The position numbers and the translations under genes were made by a program. 64,000 bases of DNA from JAKJEP01 sp964580995 (GTDB taxonomy: Bacteria > Planctomycetota > Phycisphaerae > Sedimentisphaerales > SM23-30): the NCBI GenBank assembly GCA_964580995.1, contig CAZOMV010000006.1:1-64000 (forward strand), written 5' to 3'. The notes below the pieces were generated by a model that had not been told where the DNA came from, searched no databases, and saw nothing but the letters and a program-made list of their open reading frames with translations. Positions 7,815 through 15,852 of this stretch are shown here, one piece after another (the stretch's first letter is position 1; each line of letters begins with the position of its first letter).

Positions 7815-8987
7815 TTAATCTGTTTTCGTATTCCAAATTTTTTCGATATCATTGAGGCCGAGGATTTCGACGGATTCGGCCAAGGGGTAAGAGGTCTGGC
7901 CGGGGTAGATGAGGAAGCTGGCTTGGGGCTGCAAATCTTCTTTAGCGGCCCAGAAGCCTTTGGCGGGTTTGGGAGTGTGGGAGTGTTTGAATTCGACCAG
8001 GATGGGAGGTTCGCCAAAGGCCGGCACTAACACCAGGTCGATTTCCGCGCCCGCCTGGGTTCGATAAAAAAACGCTTCCCACCGGCGGGGCATGCGATTC
8101 AGAATCTGTTCCAGGCAAAATCCTTCCCAGCTCATGCCGAGCACGGAATTTTTCATCAGTTCACTGAAGGAATCAATGCCCAGCAGGGTATGCAATAATC
8201 CGCTGTCCCGGAGGAAGACTTTCGGGGTTTTAACCAGGCGTTTTTTGAGATTGGCATGAAACGGCTGAAGCTGGCGAATCATGAAGGTTTCCTGCATGAT
8301 GTCGAGATATTTTCGTATCGACTGCCGGGACAGTTCCAGGTTGGCCGCCAGTTGGCTAAGATTAATCAGTTGGCCCTGCAAGTGAGAGAGCATTTGCCAG
8401 AAGCGGCGTAGAGCGGCGGTGGGGATTCGGATGTCATAGCCCATAGAGGCCAAATCCCTCTGGAGATAGGTCATGATAAAATCTTCCCGCCACTGGATGG
8501 AAGCGTCCTCGGAGCTGGCCAGAAAGCTATCCGGGAAGCCGCCTCGAACCCAGAGCGAATCCATCTGGTCTGGCGAGATCTCGGCGAGCAGAAAAGGGGA
8601 AAGCTCGTGGTAGGCGATTCGGCCTGCCAGGGATTCGCCGGATTGCCGGATCAGGTCGGGACTGGATGAGCCTAATAATAAAAAGCGGCCCGGATGCCGA
8701 TCCATATCTATGAGGCTGCGAAGCACGGGGAAAAGTTTGGGTTGAAGTTGTATTTCATCAATGATTACCAGTTTATCCGCATGCCTGGCCAGGAATCGCT
8801 CCGGTTCCGATAAAGCGGCATAATCCGCCGGCCGTTCCAGATCAAGATACAGATTCTCCGTCGGCCATTGCTCGGCAATCATTTTAGCCAGGGTAGTCTT
8901 GCCAACCTGTCTGGCTCCGATAATTCCCACAGCAGGAAATCTGCTCAATGACTGATTTATCTGTTTTTCCAGTTCTCTCTTAATCAT
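7815..8987 (-). CDS. AAA ATPase with DUF4143 domain
   Basis: A 390-residue protein of the widespread AAA_14/DUF4143 family. The ATG at 8987 is chosen because the conserved N-terminus (MIKRELEKQI) begins there and an AAGG site precedes it. Walker A is GARQVGKTT (24-32) and Walker B LVIIDEIQ (73-80); an arginine-rich sensor region (LGSSSP) follows. The C-terminal half holds the DUF4143 domain with a PD-(D/E)XK-like strand (EIDLV and ILVEFKHS). The family is abundant in anaerobes and its function is poorly known. A remnant of a sister gene lies at 5782-5857. Confidence 0.85.
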   Translation of the reverse strand: MIKRELEKQINQSLSRFPAVGIIGARQVGKTTLAKMIAEQWPTENLYLDLERPADYAALSEPERFLARHADKLVIIDEIQLQPKLFPVLRSLIDMDRHPGRFLLLGSSSPDLIRQSGESLAGRIAYHELSPFLLAEISPDQMDSLWVRGGFPDSFLASSEDASIQWREDFIMTYLQRDLASMGYDIRIPTAALRRFWQMLSHLQGQLINLSQLAANLELSRQSIRKYLDIMQETFMIRQLQPFHANLKKRLVKTPKVFLRDSGLLHTLLGIDSFSELMKNSVLGMSWEGFCLEQILNRMPRRWEAFFYRTQAGAEIDLVLVPAFGEPPILVEFKHSHTPKPAKGFWAAKEDLQPQASFLIYPGQTSYPLAESVEILGLNDIEKIWNTKTD

Positions 8988-9075
8988 CCTTGTTAATTGT
9001 ACATCATAGTTTACAAATAACAAGGAAAAGTTGGAAAAAATGGGGGAATTTCGGGGAATTGGTGGTCGGGGTGGG

Positions 9076-9110
9076 AAAAGACACGGCCGATATGGCCGTG
9101 GCACGATTAT
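9076..9110 (+). repeat. Dispersed hairpin repeat, copy 1
   Basis: It contains CACGGCC and GGCCGTG as inverted arms around a 5-nt centre, followed by GCAC-ATTAT. The block is nearly identical to 13030-13064, upstream of tatD. Both copies are intergenic. Confidence 0.65.
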
Positions 9111-9225
9111 AAATTTGTATGATGGATGGAGTTCGCCATCGCCTGTCCTGCGGACAGACGCTGCCACCCAGCCGGGACACATTAGGTAAGGGGATAGAAA
9201 AGTTGGTGGAGGGGGGATTTTGGGC

Positions 9226-9254
9226 TTGCATGGGCGGGGGGAGGTGGCTATACT
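9226..9254 (+). promoter_or_regulatory. Candidate ffh promoter
   Basis: TTGCAT (9226-9231) and TATACT (9249-9254) have a 17-nt spacer. The leader block starts 11 nt after the -10 box, as in the esterase copy. Confidence 0.55.
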
Positions 9255-9265
9255 ATTGGGTTCTA

Positions 9266-9315
9266 ATTATGGTAGTCATGTGATGTAAGTTGCATGATGA
9301 TAAGTACCTATGAAA
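9266..9315 (+). ncRNA. Conserved 50-nt leader element, copy 2
   Basis: This is the second copy of the block at 6632-6681, with four substitutions clustered in the hairpin interior. The GGTA/TACC, TCAT/ATGA and ATG/CAT pairings are all kept. It ends 38 nt before the ffh start. Confidence 0.55.
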
Positions 9316-9353
9316 CATGGCGTTCGGAAGGGCGCGCATGAGGTGATGTTGGT

Positions 9354-10775
9354 TTGTTTGATGCACTGACGAATAAATTTAATGATGTCTTCCGCAGCAT
9401 GAGCGGTCGCGGCCGCATTTCGGAGAGCAATATCCAGGATGCGATGCGGCAGGTGCGTACAGCGCTGCTGGAGGCGGACGTTAATTTTAAGGTTGTCAAG
9501 GATTTCTGCGAATCGGTGGTGCAGAAGGCCCTGGGGGCGGAAGTGATCAAGAGCCTGCATCCGAGCCAGATGATGGTGAAGATCGTGCATGATGAGCTGA
9601 CGAACCTGATGGGGCCGGTGGATAGCAAGATTTATTATGTCTCGCCGGGGCCGACAGTGATTATGCTGGCGGGCTTGCAGGGTAGCGGCAAGACGACGAC
9701 GGCGGCCAAGCTGGCGAAGCTGTTGGTGAAACGGGGCAAACGGCCGCTGCTGGTGGCGGATGACTTGCAGAGGCCGGCGGCGATCGATCAGTTAAAGACG
9801 CTGGGGCAGCAGTTGGGGATCCCGGTGTATAGCGAAGACAGCAAGAACGGGGTGGCGGTGGCGCAGAACGGGGTGAATCAGGCCCGCAAGAGCGGGCAGG
9901 ATGTGGTGATTCTGGATACGGCGGGCCGGCTGCATATCGATGTGGATATGATGAACGAGCTGTCGCGGGTCTGCGATACGGTGGCGCCGCATCAGATTTA
10001 CCTGGTGTGCGACTCGATGACGGGGCAGGACGCGGTCAACAGCGCGAAGGAATTTAACGATAAGCTGGAGCTGGACGGGGTGATCCTGACCAAGCTGGAC
10101 GGCGATGCCCGGGGCGGGGCGGCGCTGTCGGTGAAGGCGGTGACGGGCAAGCCGATCAAGTTTATCGGGATCGGGGAGAAGCTGGACAATCTGGAGGAAT
10201 TTCATCCGGAGCGGATGGCCAGCCGGATTCTGGGGATGGGCGATGTAGTAAGCCTGGTGGAAAAGGCGCAGGAGCAGTTTTCTCAGGAAGAAGCGATCAA
10301 GATGCAGGAGAAGATGGCCAAGGGATCGTTTACCTTTGACGATTTTCTCAAGCAGATGCAGGCGATGAAGAAGATGGGTGGGATGAAGGATATTATGAAG
10401 CTGGTGCCGGGGCTGGGCAGCCAGATGGCGGGGATGCAGATTGAGGACAAGGAAATCAGCCGGATCGAGGCGATTGTGCATTCGATGACGAAGCAGGAGC
10501 GGCGCGACCCGGATTTGATCGATGCTTCGCGGCGGCGGCGGATCGCGCGGGGCAGCGGGACGGACCCGACGGATGTATCGGGCCTGGTGAAGACGTTCGG
10601 CCAGACGCGCCAGATGATGAAGGCGTTCAGCGGGCTGGGGATGATGGGCCGGATGAAGGCATTGAAGCAGATGGGCAGTATGGACATGATGAGCGGCAAG
10701 ATGCCGGGGTTGAAGATTAAACAGCGGTCCAAGCGAAAGCGCGTGGAGCGCAAGAAGAAGAACCGGCGACGATGA
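9354..10775 (+). CDS. ffh: Signal recognition particle GTPase Ffh (SRP54)
   Basis: Ffh binds signal peptides emerging from the ribosome and, with SRP RNA and FtsY, delivers them to the membrane. The 473-aa protein has the N domain (1-90), a G domain with GLQGSGKTT (107-115), DTAGR and TKLDGDARGG, and a Met-rich M domain that binds SRP RNA. Translation appears to start at a TTG (9354) with a GAGGTG site 6-8 nt before it; the ATG at 9346 is out of frame. The stop overlaps the next start as ATGA. Confidence 0.97.
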   Translation: MFDALTNKFNDVFRSMSGRGRISESNIQDAMRQVRTALLEADVNFKVVKDFCESVVQKALGAEVIKSLHPSQMMVKIVHDELTNLMGPVDSKIYYVSPGPTVIMLAGLQGSGKTTTAAKLAKLLVKRGKRPLLVADDLQRPAAIDQLKTLGQQLGIPVYSEDSKNGVAVAQNGVNQARKSGQDVVILDTAGRLHIDVDMMNELSRVCDTVAPHQIYLVCDSMTGQDAVNSAKEFNDKLELDGVILTKLDGDARGGAALSVKAVTGKPIKFIGIGEKLDNLEEFHPERMASRILGMGDVVSLVEKAQEQFSQEEAIKMQEKMAKGSFTFDDFLKQMQAMKKMGGMKDIMKLVPGLGSQMAGMQIEDKEISRIEAIVHSMTKQERRDPDLIDASRRRRIARGSGTDPTDVSGLVKTFGQTRQMMKAFSGLGMMGRMKALKQMGSMDMMSGKMPGLKIKQRSKRKRVERKKKNRRR

Positions 10776-11104
10776 AGCGATGGATGGCGATGGCGAAATT
10801 TGCGAACCTGAACGAATATCTGGAGTATGTCGGAACGTTTGTCAACAGTACCTTCGGCCAGCGGTATCGCCAGCAGTTCCGGGATGCGCGGGGGACGGCG
10901 GAGCTGGCGCTGCTGGCCTCGCCGAGCGAAGAAGAGTATCGCGATTTGCGGAATGCGGTGGCGGTGATGACGGACGGGCAGAAGAGCCATCCGGAGGAGC
11001 TGACCGACGAGCAAATCCAGGAGATTGCGAAGAAAGCCCAGGCGGATTGTGGAACCGTGGGCATATTTATAAATGGTTATGTGTTAGCTTGTAAGAAAGC
11101 GTAA
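10772..11104 (+). CDS. Conserved-position hypothetical protein between ffh and rpsP
   Basis: A 110-residue soluble protein with no recognised domain. Its ATG overlaps the ffh TGA by four bases, so it is translationally coupled to ffh. It is rich in charged residues, predicted mostly helical, with aromatic positions in LNEYLEYVGTF and a C-terminal pair of Cys residues. In many bacteria rpsP directly follows ffh or a YlxM-like gene; this protein occupies that slot but shows no YlxM-like helix-turn-helix. Confidence 0.7.
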   Translation: MKRWMAMAKFANLNEYLEYVGTFVNSTFGQRYRQQFRDARGTAELALLASPSEEEYRDLRNAVAVMTDGQKSHPEELTDEQIQEIAKKAQADCGTVGIFINGYVLACKKA

Positions 11105-11137
11105 CGAAAGTAGTAAATTTTAAGGAGTACCGAATCA

Positions 11138-11389
11138 GTGGTAAAACTCAGGCTGAAGAGAATGGGCCGACGGCATCGTCCGTTTTACCGGATTAACGCG
11201 ATGGATACCCGCAGTCCGCGTGACGGCAGGGTGATCGAGGAGCTGGGCTTTTATGATCCGCTGGCGCCCGAGGGCGACAAGCAGCTCAAGCTGAACGAGG
11301 AACGGATCCGCTACTGGCTGAGCCAGGGCGCCGCGACGAGCGAGACGGTGCAGGCCATCCTGGAGAAGAAGGGCATCGCCAAACCGTAA
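11138..11389 (+). CDS. rpsP: 30S ribosomal protein S16
   Basis: Bacterial S16, 83 residues, with the typical opening VKLRLKRMGRRHRPFYRIN and VIEELGFYDP. It starts with GTG at 11138, preceded by TAAGGAGT at about 9 nt. It heads the classical rpsP-trmD-rplS set. Confidence 0.97.
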   Translation: MVKLRLKRMGRRHRPFYRINAMDTRSPRDGRVIEELGFYDPLAPEGDKQLKLNEERIRYWLSQGAATSETVQAILEKKGIAKP

Positions 11390-11392
11390 GCC

Positions 11393-12094
11393 ATGCGAAT
11401 CGATCTGCTGACACTCTTTCCGGAGATGTTTGGCGCGGTGTTCGGCCAGTCGATCCTCAAGCGAGCCCAGGACCAAGGGCTGGTCGAGATCGTGCTGACG
11501 AATATCCGCGATTACGCGACGGATAAGCATCGCAGCGTGGATGACAAGCCGTATGGCGGCGGAGCCGGAATGGTGCTGATGTGCGGCCCGCTGTTTGCGG
11601 CGGTTGAAGATCTGCGGCAGCGAGGTGAGCCGGTGGATGAAGTGATCCTGCTGTGCCCGCAGGGACAACGGTTCGATCAGCAGACGGCTGGTGAGCTGGC
11701 CCGGAAGAAGCGGATCATCCTGATCGCCGGGCACTACGAAGGGTTCGACGAGCGAATCCGGGAGCATCTGGTGAGCCGCGAGATATCGCTGGGCGATTTT
11801 GTGCTGACCGGCGGCGAGGTGCCGGCGATGGCGGTGGTGGACGCGGTGGTGCGGCTGCTGCCGGGAGCGCTGGGCGCTGCGGAATCGATAGTGGAAGAGT
11901 CGTTTTGCAATGATCTGCTGGAGTATCCGCACTATACGCGGCCGGCGGATTTTCGCGGCTGGAAGGTGCCGGAGGTACTGGTGTCCGGCCATCATGAAGT
12001 GATCAGGCAGTGGCGTTTGCAGGAGTCGCGGGAACGGACCCGCCGGAAACGCCCGGATTTATATAAGGAAAATAAACTAGAGGAAAAGCCATAA
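11393..12094 (+). CDS. trmD: tRNA (guanine-N1)-methyltransferase TrmD
   Basis: TrmD makes m1G37 in tRNAs with G at 36, preventing frameshifting. The 233-aa protein starts [13 protein letters not shown] and carries the SAM-binding trefoil-knot elements [11 protein letters not shown] and [14 protein letters not shown]. The gene begins 3 nt after rpsP, and the normal genomic partners flank it. Confidence 0.97.
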   Translation: MRIDLLTLFPEMFGAVFGQSILKRAQDQGLVEIVLTNIRDYATDKHRSVDDKPYGGGAGMVLMCGPLFAAVEDLRQRGEPVDEVILLCPQGQRFDQQTAGELARKKRIILIAGHYEGFDERIREHLVSREISLGDFVLTGGEVPAMAVVDAVVRLLPGALGAAESIVEESFCNDLLEYPHYTRPADFRGWKVPEVLVSGHHEVIRQWRLQESRERTRRKRPDLYKENKLEEKP

Positions 12095-12109
12095 GCTCAG
12101 GAGTACGTT

Positions 12110-12472
12110 ATGAGAAATAGTATGCTGGAAAAAGTGGAAGCGGCGCATCTGAAGAAGGAAGTCCCGGTCTTCAAGGTAGGTGATACGGTGGATGTGCACG
12201 TGCGGATTAAAGAAGGCGACAAGGAACGGGTGCAGATATTCAACGGGACCGTGATCGCCCGCAAGGGCAGCGGGATCAATGCGAAGTTTACGGTACGGCG
12301 GATCGTGAATAACGAAGGCGTGGAACGGATCTTTCCGCTGCATGGCCAGAATCTGATGGGCGTGGATGTGAAACGGTCCGGCTATACCCGGCGCAGCAAG
12401 CTGTACTTTTTGCGGAACCGGTCCGGCAAGTCGGTGCGGCTGCGTGAGAAATGGGCCGGCAGCGCGAAGTAA
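12110..12472 (+). CDS. rplS: 50S ribosomal protein L19
   Basis: L19 lies at the 30S-50S interface. The 120-aa protein has the family core FKVGDTVDVHVRI, the VQIFNGTVIARKG segment and VERIFPLHGP-like IFPLHGQN, followed by the basic tail SKLYFLRNRSGKS. It starts 15 nt after trmD with a CAGGAG site. Confidence 0.97.
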   Translation: MRNSMLEKVEAAHLKKEVPVFKVGDTVDVHVRIKEGDKERVQIFNGTVIARKGSGINAKFTVRRIVNNEGVERIFPLHGQNLMGVDVKRSGYTRRSKLYFLRNRSGKSVRLREKWAGSAK

Positions 12473-12516
12473 CTCTGGGTGGGGGCGACACCACCCGGCC
12501 CGGCCTGCGCCCAGAG
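12473..12516 (+). terminator. Hairpin after rplS, two alternative folds
   Basis: CTCTGGG (12473-12479) can pair with CCCAGAG (12510-12516), or an inner GGGTGG can pair with CCACCC. The two folds exclude each other and directly follow the rplS stop. There is no T-tract, so attenuation or Rho-dependent ending are equally possible. Confidence 0.4.
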
Positions 12517-12577
12517 TGGGCAGGGTGGCTGGCGGATGCAGCCTGAGCGGTTATGCTGTGCTGGAATAGGAAAAAAT

Positions 12578-12606
12578 ATAACCCTGTGGATACGCCGCAG
12601 GGTTAT
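12578..12606 (+). promoter_or_regulatory. Perfect 9-bp hairpin abutting the yraN start
   Basis: ATAACCCTG (12578-12586) and CAGGGTTAT (12598-12606) form a perfect stem with an 11-nt loop. The stem ends exactly before the ATG at 12607 and would cover its ribosome site. Confidence 0.45.
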
Positions 12607-12999
12607 ATGGGGTTGTGGCTGGTGAGTAAGGAAAATCACAGGCAGAGGCTGGGGAAGGAAGGCGAGAAGCTGGCGCGGAAGTATCTGGCCGGGCAGGGAT
12701 ATAAGCATATTCAGAGCAACTATCTGACGGGTGAGGGGGAGATCGATTTGATTATGCGGGAGGGGCGGACGATTGTGTTTGTGGAGGTGAAGACGCGGCA
12801 GAGTGAGGATTTTGTGGCGGGGGAGCGTCTGGTGCATTATGCCAAGCAGCGGCATATGGCGGCGGCGGCCCGGCAGTTTATTCAGGTACATAAGCTGCAT
12901 GAGTATCCGTGCCGGTTTGACGCAGTGATCGTGATAGCGGCGGAGGAGGGCAAGCCGGCGGTGCGGCATGAACGGAATATTTTTACCCCGCGGTTTTAA
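12607..12999 (+). CDS. yraN: YraN/UPF0102-family nuclease-fold protein
   Basis: UPF0102 proteins have a PD-(D/E)XK nuclease fold; their cellular role is unclear. The core is GEIDLIMREGRTIVFVEVKTR, giving the Asp and Glu-X-Lys metal-binding set. The family start motif LGKEGEKLARKYL lies close to the N-terminus. The start is uncertain: ATG at 12553 or 12607 or GTG at 12622 are all in frame; 12607 gives a usual 130-aa length. In many bacteria yraN follows rplS and rnhB; rnhB is absent here. Confidence 0.85.
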   Translation: MGLWLVSKENHRQRLGKEGEKLARKYLAGQGYKHIQSNYLTGEGEIDLIMREGRTIVFVEVKTRQSEDFVAGERLVHYAKQRHMAAAARQFIQVHKLHEYPCRFDAVIVIAAEEGKPAVRHERNIFTPRF

Positions 13000-13029
13000 G
13001 CATTTTCAACGAATGACGTTGTGCGGAGA

Positions 13030-13064
13030 AGAAGACACGGCCAAGATGGCCGTGGCACAATTAT
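13030..13064 (+). repeat. Dispersed hairpin repeat, copy 2
   Basis: CACGGCC/GGCCGTG arms followed by GCAC-ATTAT match 9076-9110 with only a few changes. It sits between yraN and tatD. Confidence 0.65.
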
Positions 13065-13091
13065 GAGTCAAAATATTGGTATTTTAGTGCT

Positions 13092-13907
13092 ATGCAGTTA
13101 ATCGACAGCCATACCCATTTGTCCTACGAGCCTTATCAGGGGAAGCTGGCGGCGGTGCTGGAGCGGTCGCGGCAGGCGGGGGTAGTGGGGTGGATTCTGG
13201 CAGGAACGGACCTGACGGACAGCCGGCGGGGGATTGAGCTGTGCGGGGAGTTTGCGAATCTGTATTGTACGGTGGGGATTCATCCGCATGAGGCGGACGC
13301 GGCGGAGAAGGGGTATCTGGAGGAGCTGCGGAAGCTGGCGGGGGCGCCGTGCGTTTTGGCGCTGGGGGAGATGGGGCTGGATTATCATTATGATTTTTCG
13401 AAGCGGCCGGCCCAGCAGAAGCGGTTTGAGGAGCAGTTGGAGCTGGCGGGGGAACTGGGCAAGCCGGTGGTGATCCATTGCCGGGAGGCGTTTGCGGATG
13501 GACTGGCGATTTTGAAAAATCGGCAGCGGTCGGCAGGGGCGGCGGAGAACCGGGTGGTGTTTCACTGTTTCGGGGGGGATCGGAGTGAGGCGCGGGCGGT
13601 GCTGGATCTGGGGTGTTTTATTTCGTTCACGGGTACGATCACCTTTCGCAAGGCGGATTCGATTCAGGCGGTGGCCGGTTATGTACCGCTGGAGAGGGTG
13701 CTACTGGAGACAGACTGTCCGTATCTCAGTCCGGAGCCGAAGCGGAATGTCAGGCCGAACGAGCCGGCCTTGCTGGTGCATACGGCGGCGAAGCTGGCGG
13801 GGCTGCGGGGGGTGAGTCTGGAAGAAATTGCCCAAGTTACGACCCATAATTGCCGATACTTTTTTGGTATGGACGATATAATGGATAGTGCGTCCAAACT
13901 CGATTAA
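13092..13907 (+). CDS. tatD: TatD-family metal-dependent deoxyribonuclease
   Basis: A 271-aa TIM-barrel hydrolase of the TatD/YcfH family, with 3'-5' exonuclease activity in known members. Visible motifs are the metal-binding DSHTHL at residues 5-10 (His7, His9), GIHPHEA, GEMGLDYHYDFSKR, VIHCREA and the C-terminal LETDCPYLSPEPKR. The length is slightly above average. It follows yraN in the same direction, but a repeat separates them. Confidence 0.93.
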   Translation: MQLIDSHTHLSYEPYQGKLAAVLERSRQAGVVGWILAGTDLTDSRRGIELCGEFANLYCTVGIHPHEADAAEKGYLEELRKLAGAPCVLALGEMGLDYHYDFSKRPAQQKRFEEQLELAGELGKPVVIHCREAFADGLAILKNRQRSAGAAENRVVFHCFGGDRSEARAVLDLGCFISFTGTITFRKADSIQAVAGYVPLERVLLETDCPYLSPEPKRNVRPNEPALLVHTAAKLAGLRGVSLEEIAQVTTHNCRYFFGMDDIMDSASKLD

Positions 13908-13935
13908 AAACGTAAAAATGAGGTAAGAATCGGTT

Positions 13936-14877
13936 ATGGGAATGTCATTAATCACCGGCGGCGGCGGGTTTATCGGAAGTAACATGGTGCGGTTTCTGCT
14001 GGAACAGGGGCAGAAAGTGCGGGTTTTGGACAATTTTGAGACCGGTAAGCGGGAGAATTTGACCGAGGTCAAGGGCCGGATCGAGGTGATTGAGGGGGAT
14101 ATCCGGGATATGGATACCGTGCGGAAAGCGGTGCAGGGGGCGGAGGTGATCTATCATCTGGCGGCGCTGGGGAGCGTACCCCGGTCGATCAAGGACCCGG
14201 CGACCACGAATGATGTGAATGTGAACGGGATTTTTAATATGCTGATGGCGGCGCGGGATGCGAAGGCGCGGCGTTTCGTATTTGCGTCCAGCTCGTCGGT
14301 GTATGGACAGAGTGAGGTGCTGCCCCAGCATGAAGGGCTGCCGCTGGCGCCGATCAGTCCGTATGGGGCGAGCAAGGCGATTGGTGAGATTTATTGCCGG
14401 ACGTTCTATGAGACCTATGGTTTGGAGACCGTCTGCCTGCGGTACTATAATGTGTTCGGACCGCGTCAGGATCCGACCAGCCAGTACGCGGCGGCGATTC
14501 CGCTGTTTGTCTCATCCTTGCTGCGGGATCAGTCGCCGACGATTTTCGACGACGGGGAGCAGTCGCGGGGCTTTACGTATATCGAGAATGTGATGCAGGC
14601 GAACTGGAAGGCGGCCAACGCCGCCAAAACGCACGGCGAGGCGATGAATATTTCGACGGCCAATGCGGTTACGGTCAATACGGTGGTGCAGGCGATTCAG
14701 AAACTGATGGGCAAGGAGCATATCCGGCCGACTTATACCGCGCCGCGGGCGGGGGACATCAAGCATTCGCTGGCGGATATCAGCCGGGCGCGGAAGACCA
14801 TTGGGTATGAGCCGCTGGTTTCGTTTGAGGAGGGGATTCAGAAGGCAATCCGGTGGTATATGGAAAACCTGAAATAA
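13936..14877 (+). CDS. NAD-dependent epimerase/dehydratase of the UDP-sugar 4-epimerase type
   Basis: A 313-aa extended short-chain dehydrogenase acting on nucleotide sugars. The NAD-binding motif is GGGGFIGS (8-15) and the catalytic pair is Tyr143-Lys147 in YGASK; an SSSVYG segment carries the Ser. The motif RYYNVFGPRQDP is typical of UDP-GlcNAc/UDP-glucose 4-epimerases such as WbpP/GalE relatives. The exact sugar cannot be told from the sequence. The next gene starts 14 nt downstream. Confidence 0.88.
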   Translation: MGMSLITGGGGFIGSNMVRFLLEQGQKVRVLDNFETGKRENLTEVKGRIEVIEGDIRDMDTVRKAVQGAEVIYHLAALGSVPRSIKDPATTNDVNVNGIFNMLMAARDAKARRFVFASSSSVYGQSEVLPQHEGLPLAPISPYGASKAIGEIYCRTFYETYGLETVCLRYYNVFGPRQDPTSQYAAAIPLFVSSLLRDQSPTIFDDGEQSRGFTYIENVMQANWKAANAAKTHGEAMNISTANAVTVNTVVQAIQKLMGKEHIRPTYTAPRAGDIKHSLADISRARKTIGYEPLVSFEEGIQKAIRWYMENLK

Positions 14878-14891
14878 AAAAAGATTGCGAT

Positions 14892-15836
14892 ATGGCCCGG
14901 AAAATCAAAACGGAAAAGAAGGAAGAACCGGGGAAAGCGCCGGCGGAGAAGCTCTCCGCCAATCAGATTATGCTGGGGGCGGCGCTGGCGATTGCCCGGC
15001 AAACCGAATTGAAATATCTGCTTTTGTATGTGGATTGTCTGGAAGACGATACGGATTTGAAAGCTCTGCTCTCTCAGGAACAGCCGGAGATTATCCTGGT
15101 GACGCGGGGGGAGGAAGCGTATGAGAAGGCCCAGCAGGTCAGTAAAAAAGTGGTTCGGGTGCCGGCGGTGAATTTGACGCGGATGGGTCAGATCAAGATT
15201 GCGGCGATGCTGAGTTTTTCGAGCCGGTTTATCGCGCCGGGCGACCGGTTTGTGTTTCTGACGGGGCTGGAAAAAGGGCAACTGGATACGATCCTGGTGA
15301 TGGAGGTGGGCAGGGAATATGAGATGTTCCAGACGGTGGATCAGCCGCCGCTGACGGAGCATATTCGCCGGGCGGTGTTCGAGCGGGTATTCAATCTGGC
15401 ACTGGAACTGGCATCGGAGGGCCGGGAGGGCAAGCCGGTTGGGGCGATTTTTGTGCTGGGCGATTCGGCGGAAGTGATTGCGCATTCGAAACAAAATATC
15501 ATGAATCCTTTCAAGGGCTATGCCGAGAACGAGCGGAATATTCTGGATGATGCGATGACCGAAACGATCAAGGAGTTTTCGGCGATTGACGGGGCATTTG
15601 TGATAAAGGGGACTGGAACGATTGTTTCGGCGGGGACGTATCTGCTGGCGAAACTGCTGACCGAGGATCTGCCGCAGGGGCTGGGGGCGCGGCATGCGGC
15701 GGCGGCGGCGATTACCGCGGCGACCCATAGTATTGCCATTACGATCAGCGAATCCACGGGGACGGTGCGGATCTGGCGCCAGGGGGCGATGATTACGGAG
15801 ATTGAAAAGGCCAAACGCAGCAGCAGCGGCGGGTGA
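14892..15836 (+). CDS. DisA_N-type diadenylate cyclase with N-terminal PK-like domain
   Basis: The ATG at 14892 gives a 314-aa protein. Residues ~25-130 resemble the pyruvate-kinase-like alpha/beta domain found in archaeal DacZ. Residues ~160-300 are a DAC domain, which joins two ATP into the second messenger c-di-AMP. The DGA motif is at 233-235 and the following catalytic region reads GARHAAA (265-271), where typical enzymes have GTRHRAA. The second Arg of the RHR motif is thus replaced by Ala, which may lower or change activity. No DisA-type DNA-binding region is present. It is probably co-transcribed with the epimerase. Confidence 0.8.
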   Translation: MARKIKTEKKEEPGKAPAEKLSANQIMLGAALAIARQTELKYLLLYVDCLEDDTDLKALLSQEQPEIILVTRGEEAYEKAQQVSKKVVRVPAVNLTRMGQIKIAAMLSFSSRFIAPGDRFVFLTGLEKGQLDTILVMEVGREYEMFQTVDQPPLTEHIRRAVFERVFNLALELASEGREGKPVGAIFVLGDSAEVIAHSKQNIMNPFKGYAENERNILDDAMTETIKEFSAIDGAFVIKGTGTIVSAGTYLLAKLLTEDLPQGLGARHAAAAAITAATHSIAITISESTGTVRIWRQGAMITEIEKAKRSSSGG

Positions 15837-15852
15837 TCCCAAAGGCGAAATT

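Larger units (their letters stand above)
8988..9353. other. Intergenic region before ffh
   Basis: It holds a short dispersed hairpin repeat (9076-9110), the ffh promoter (9226-9254) and the conserved leader block (9266-9315). No gene was seen. Confidence 0.6.
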
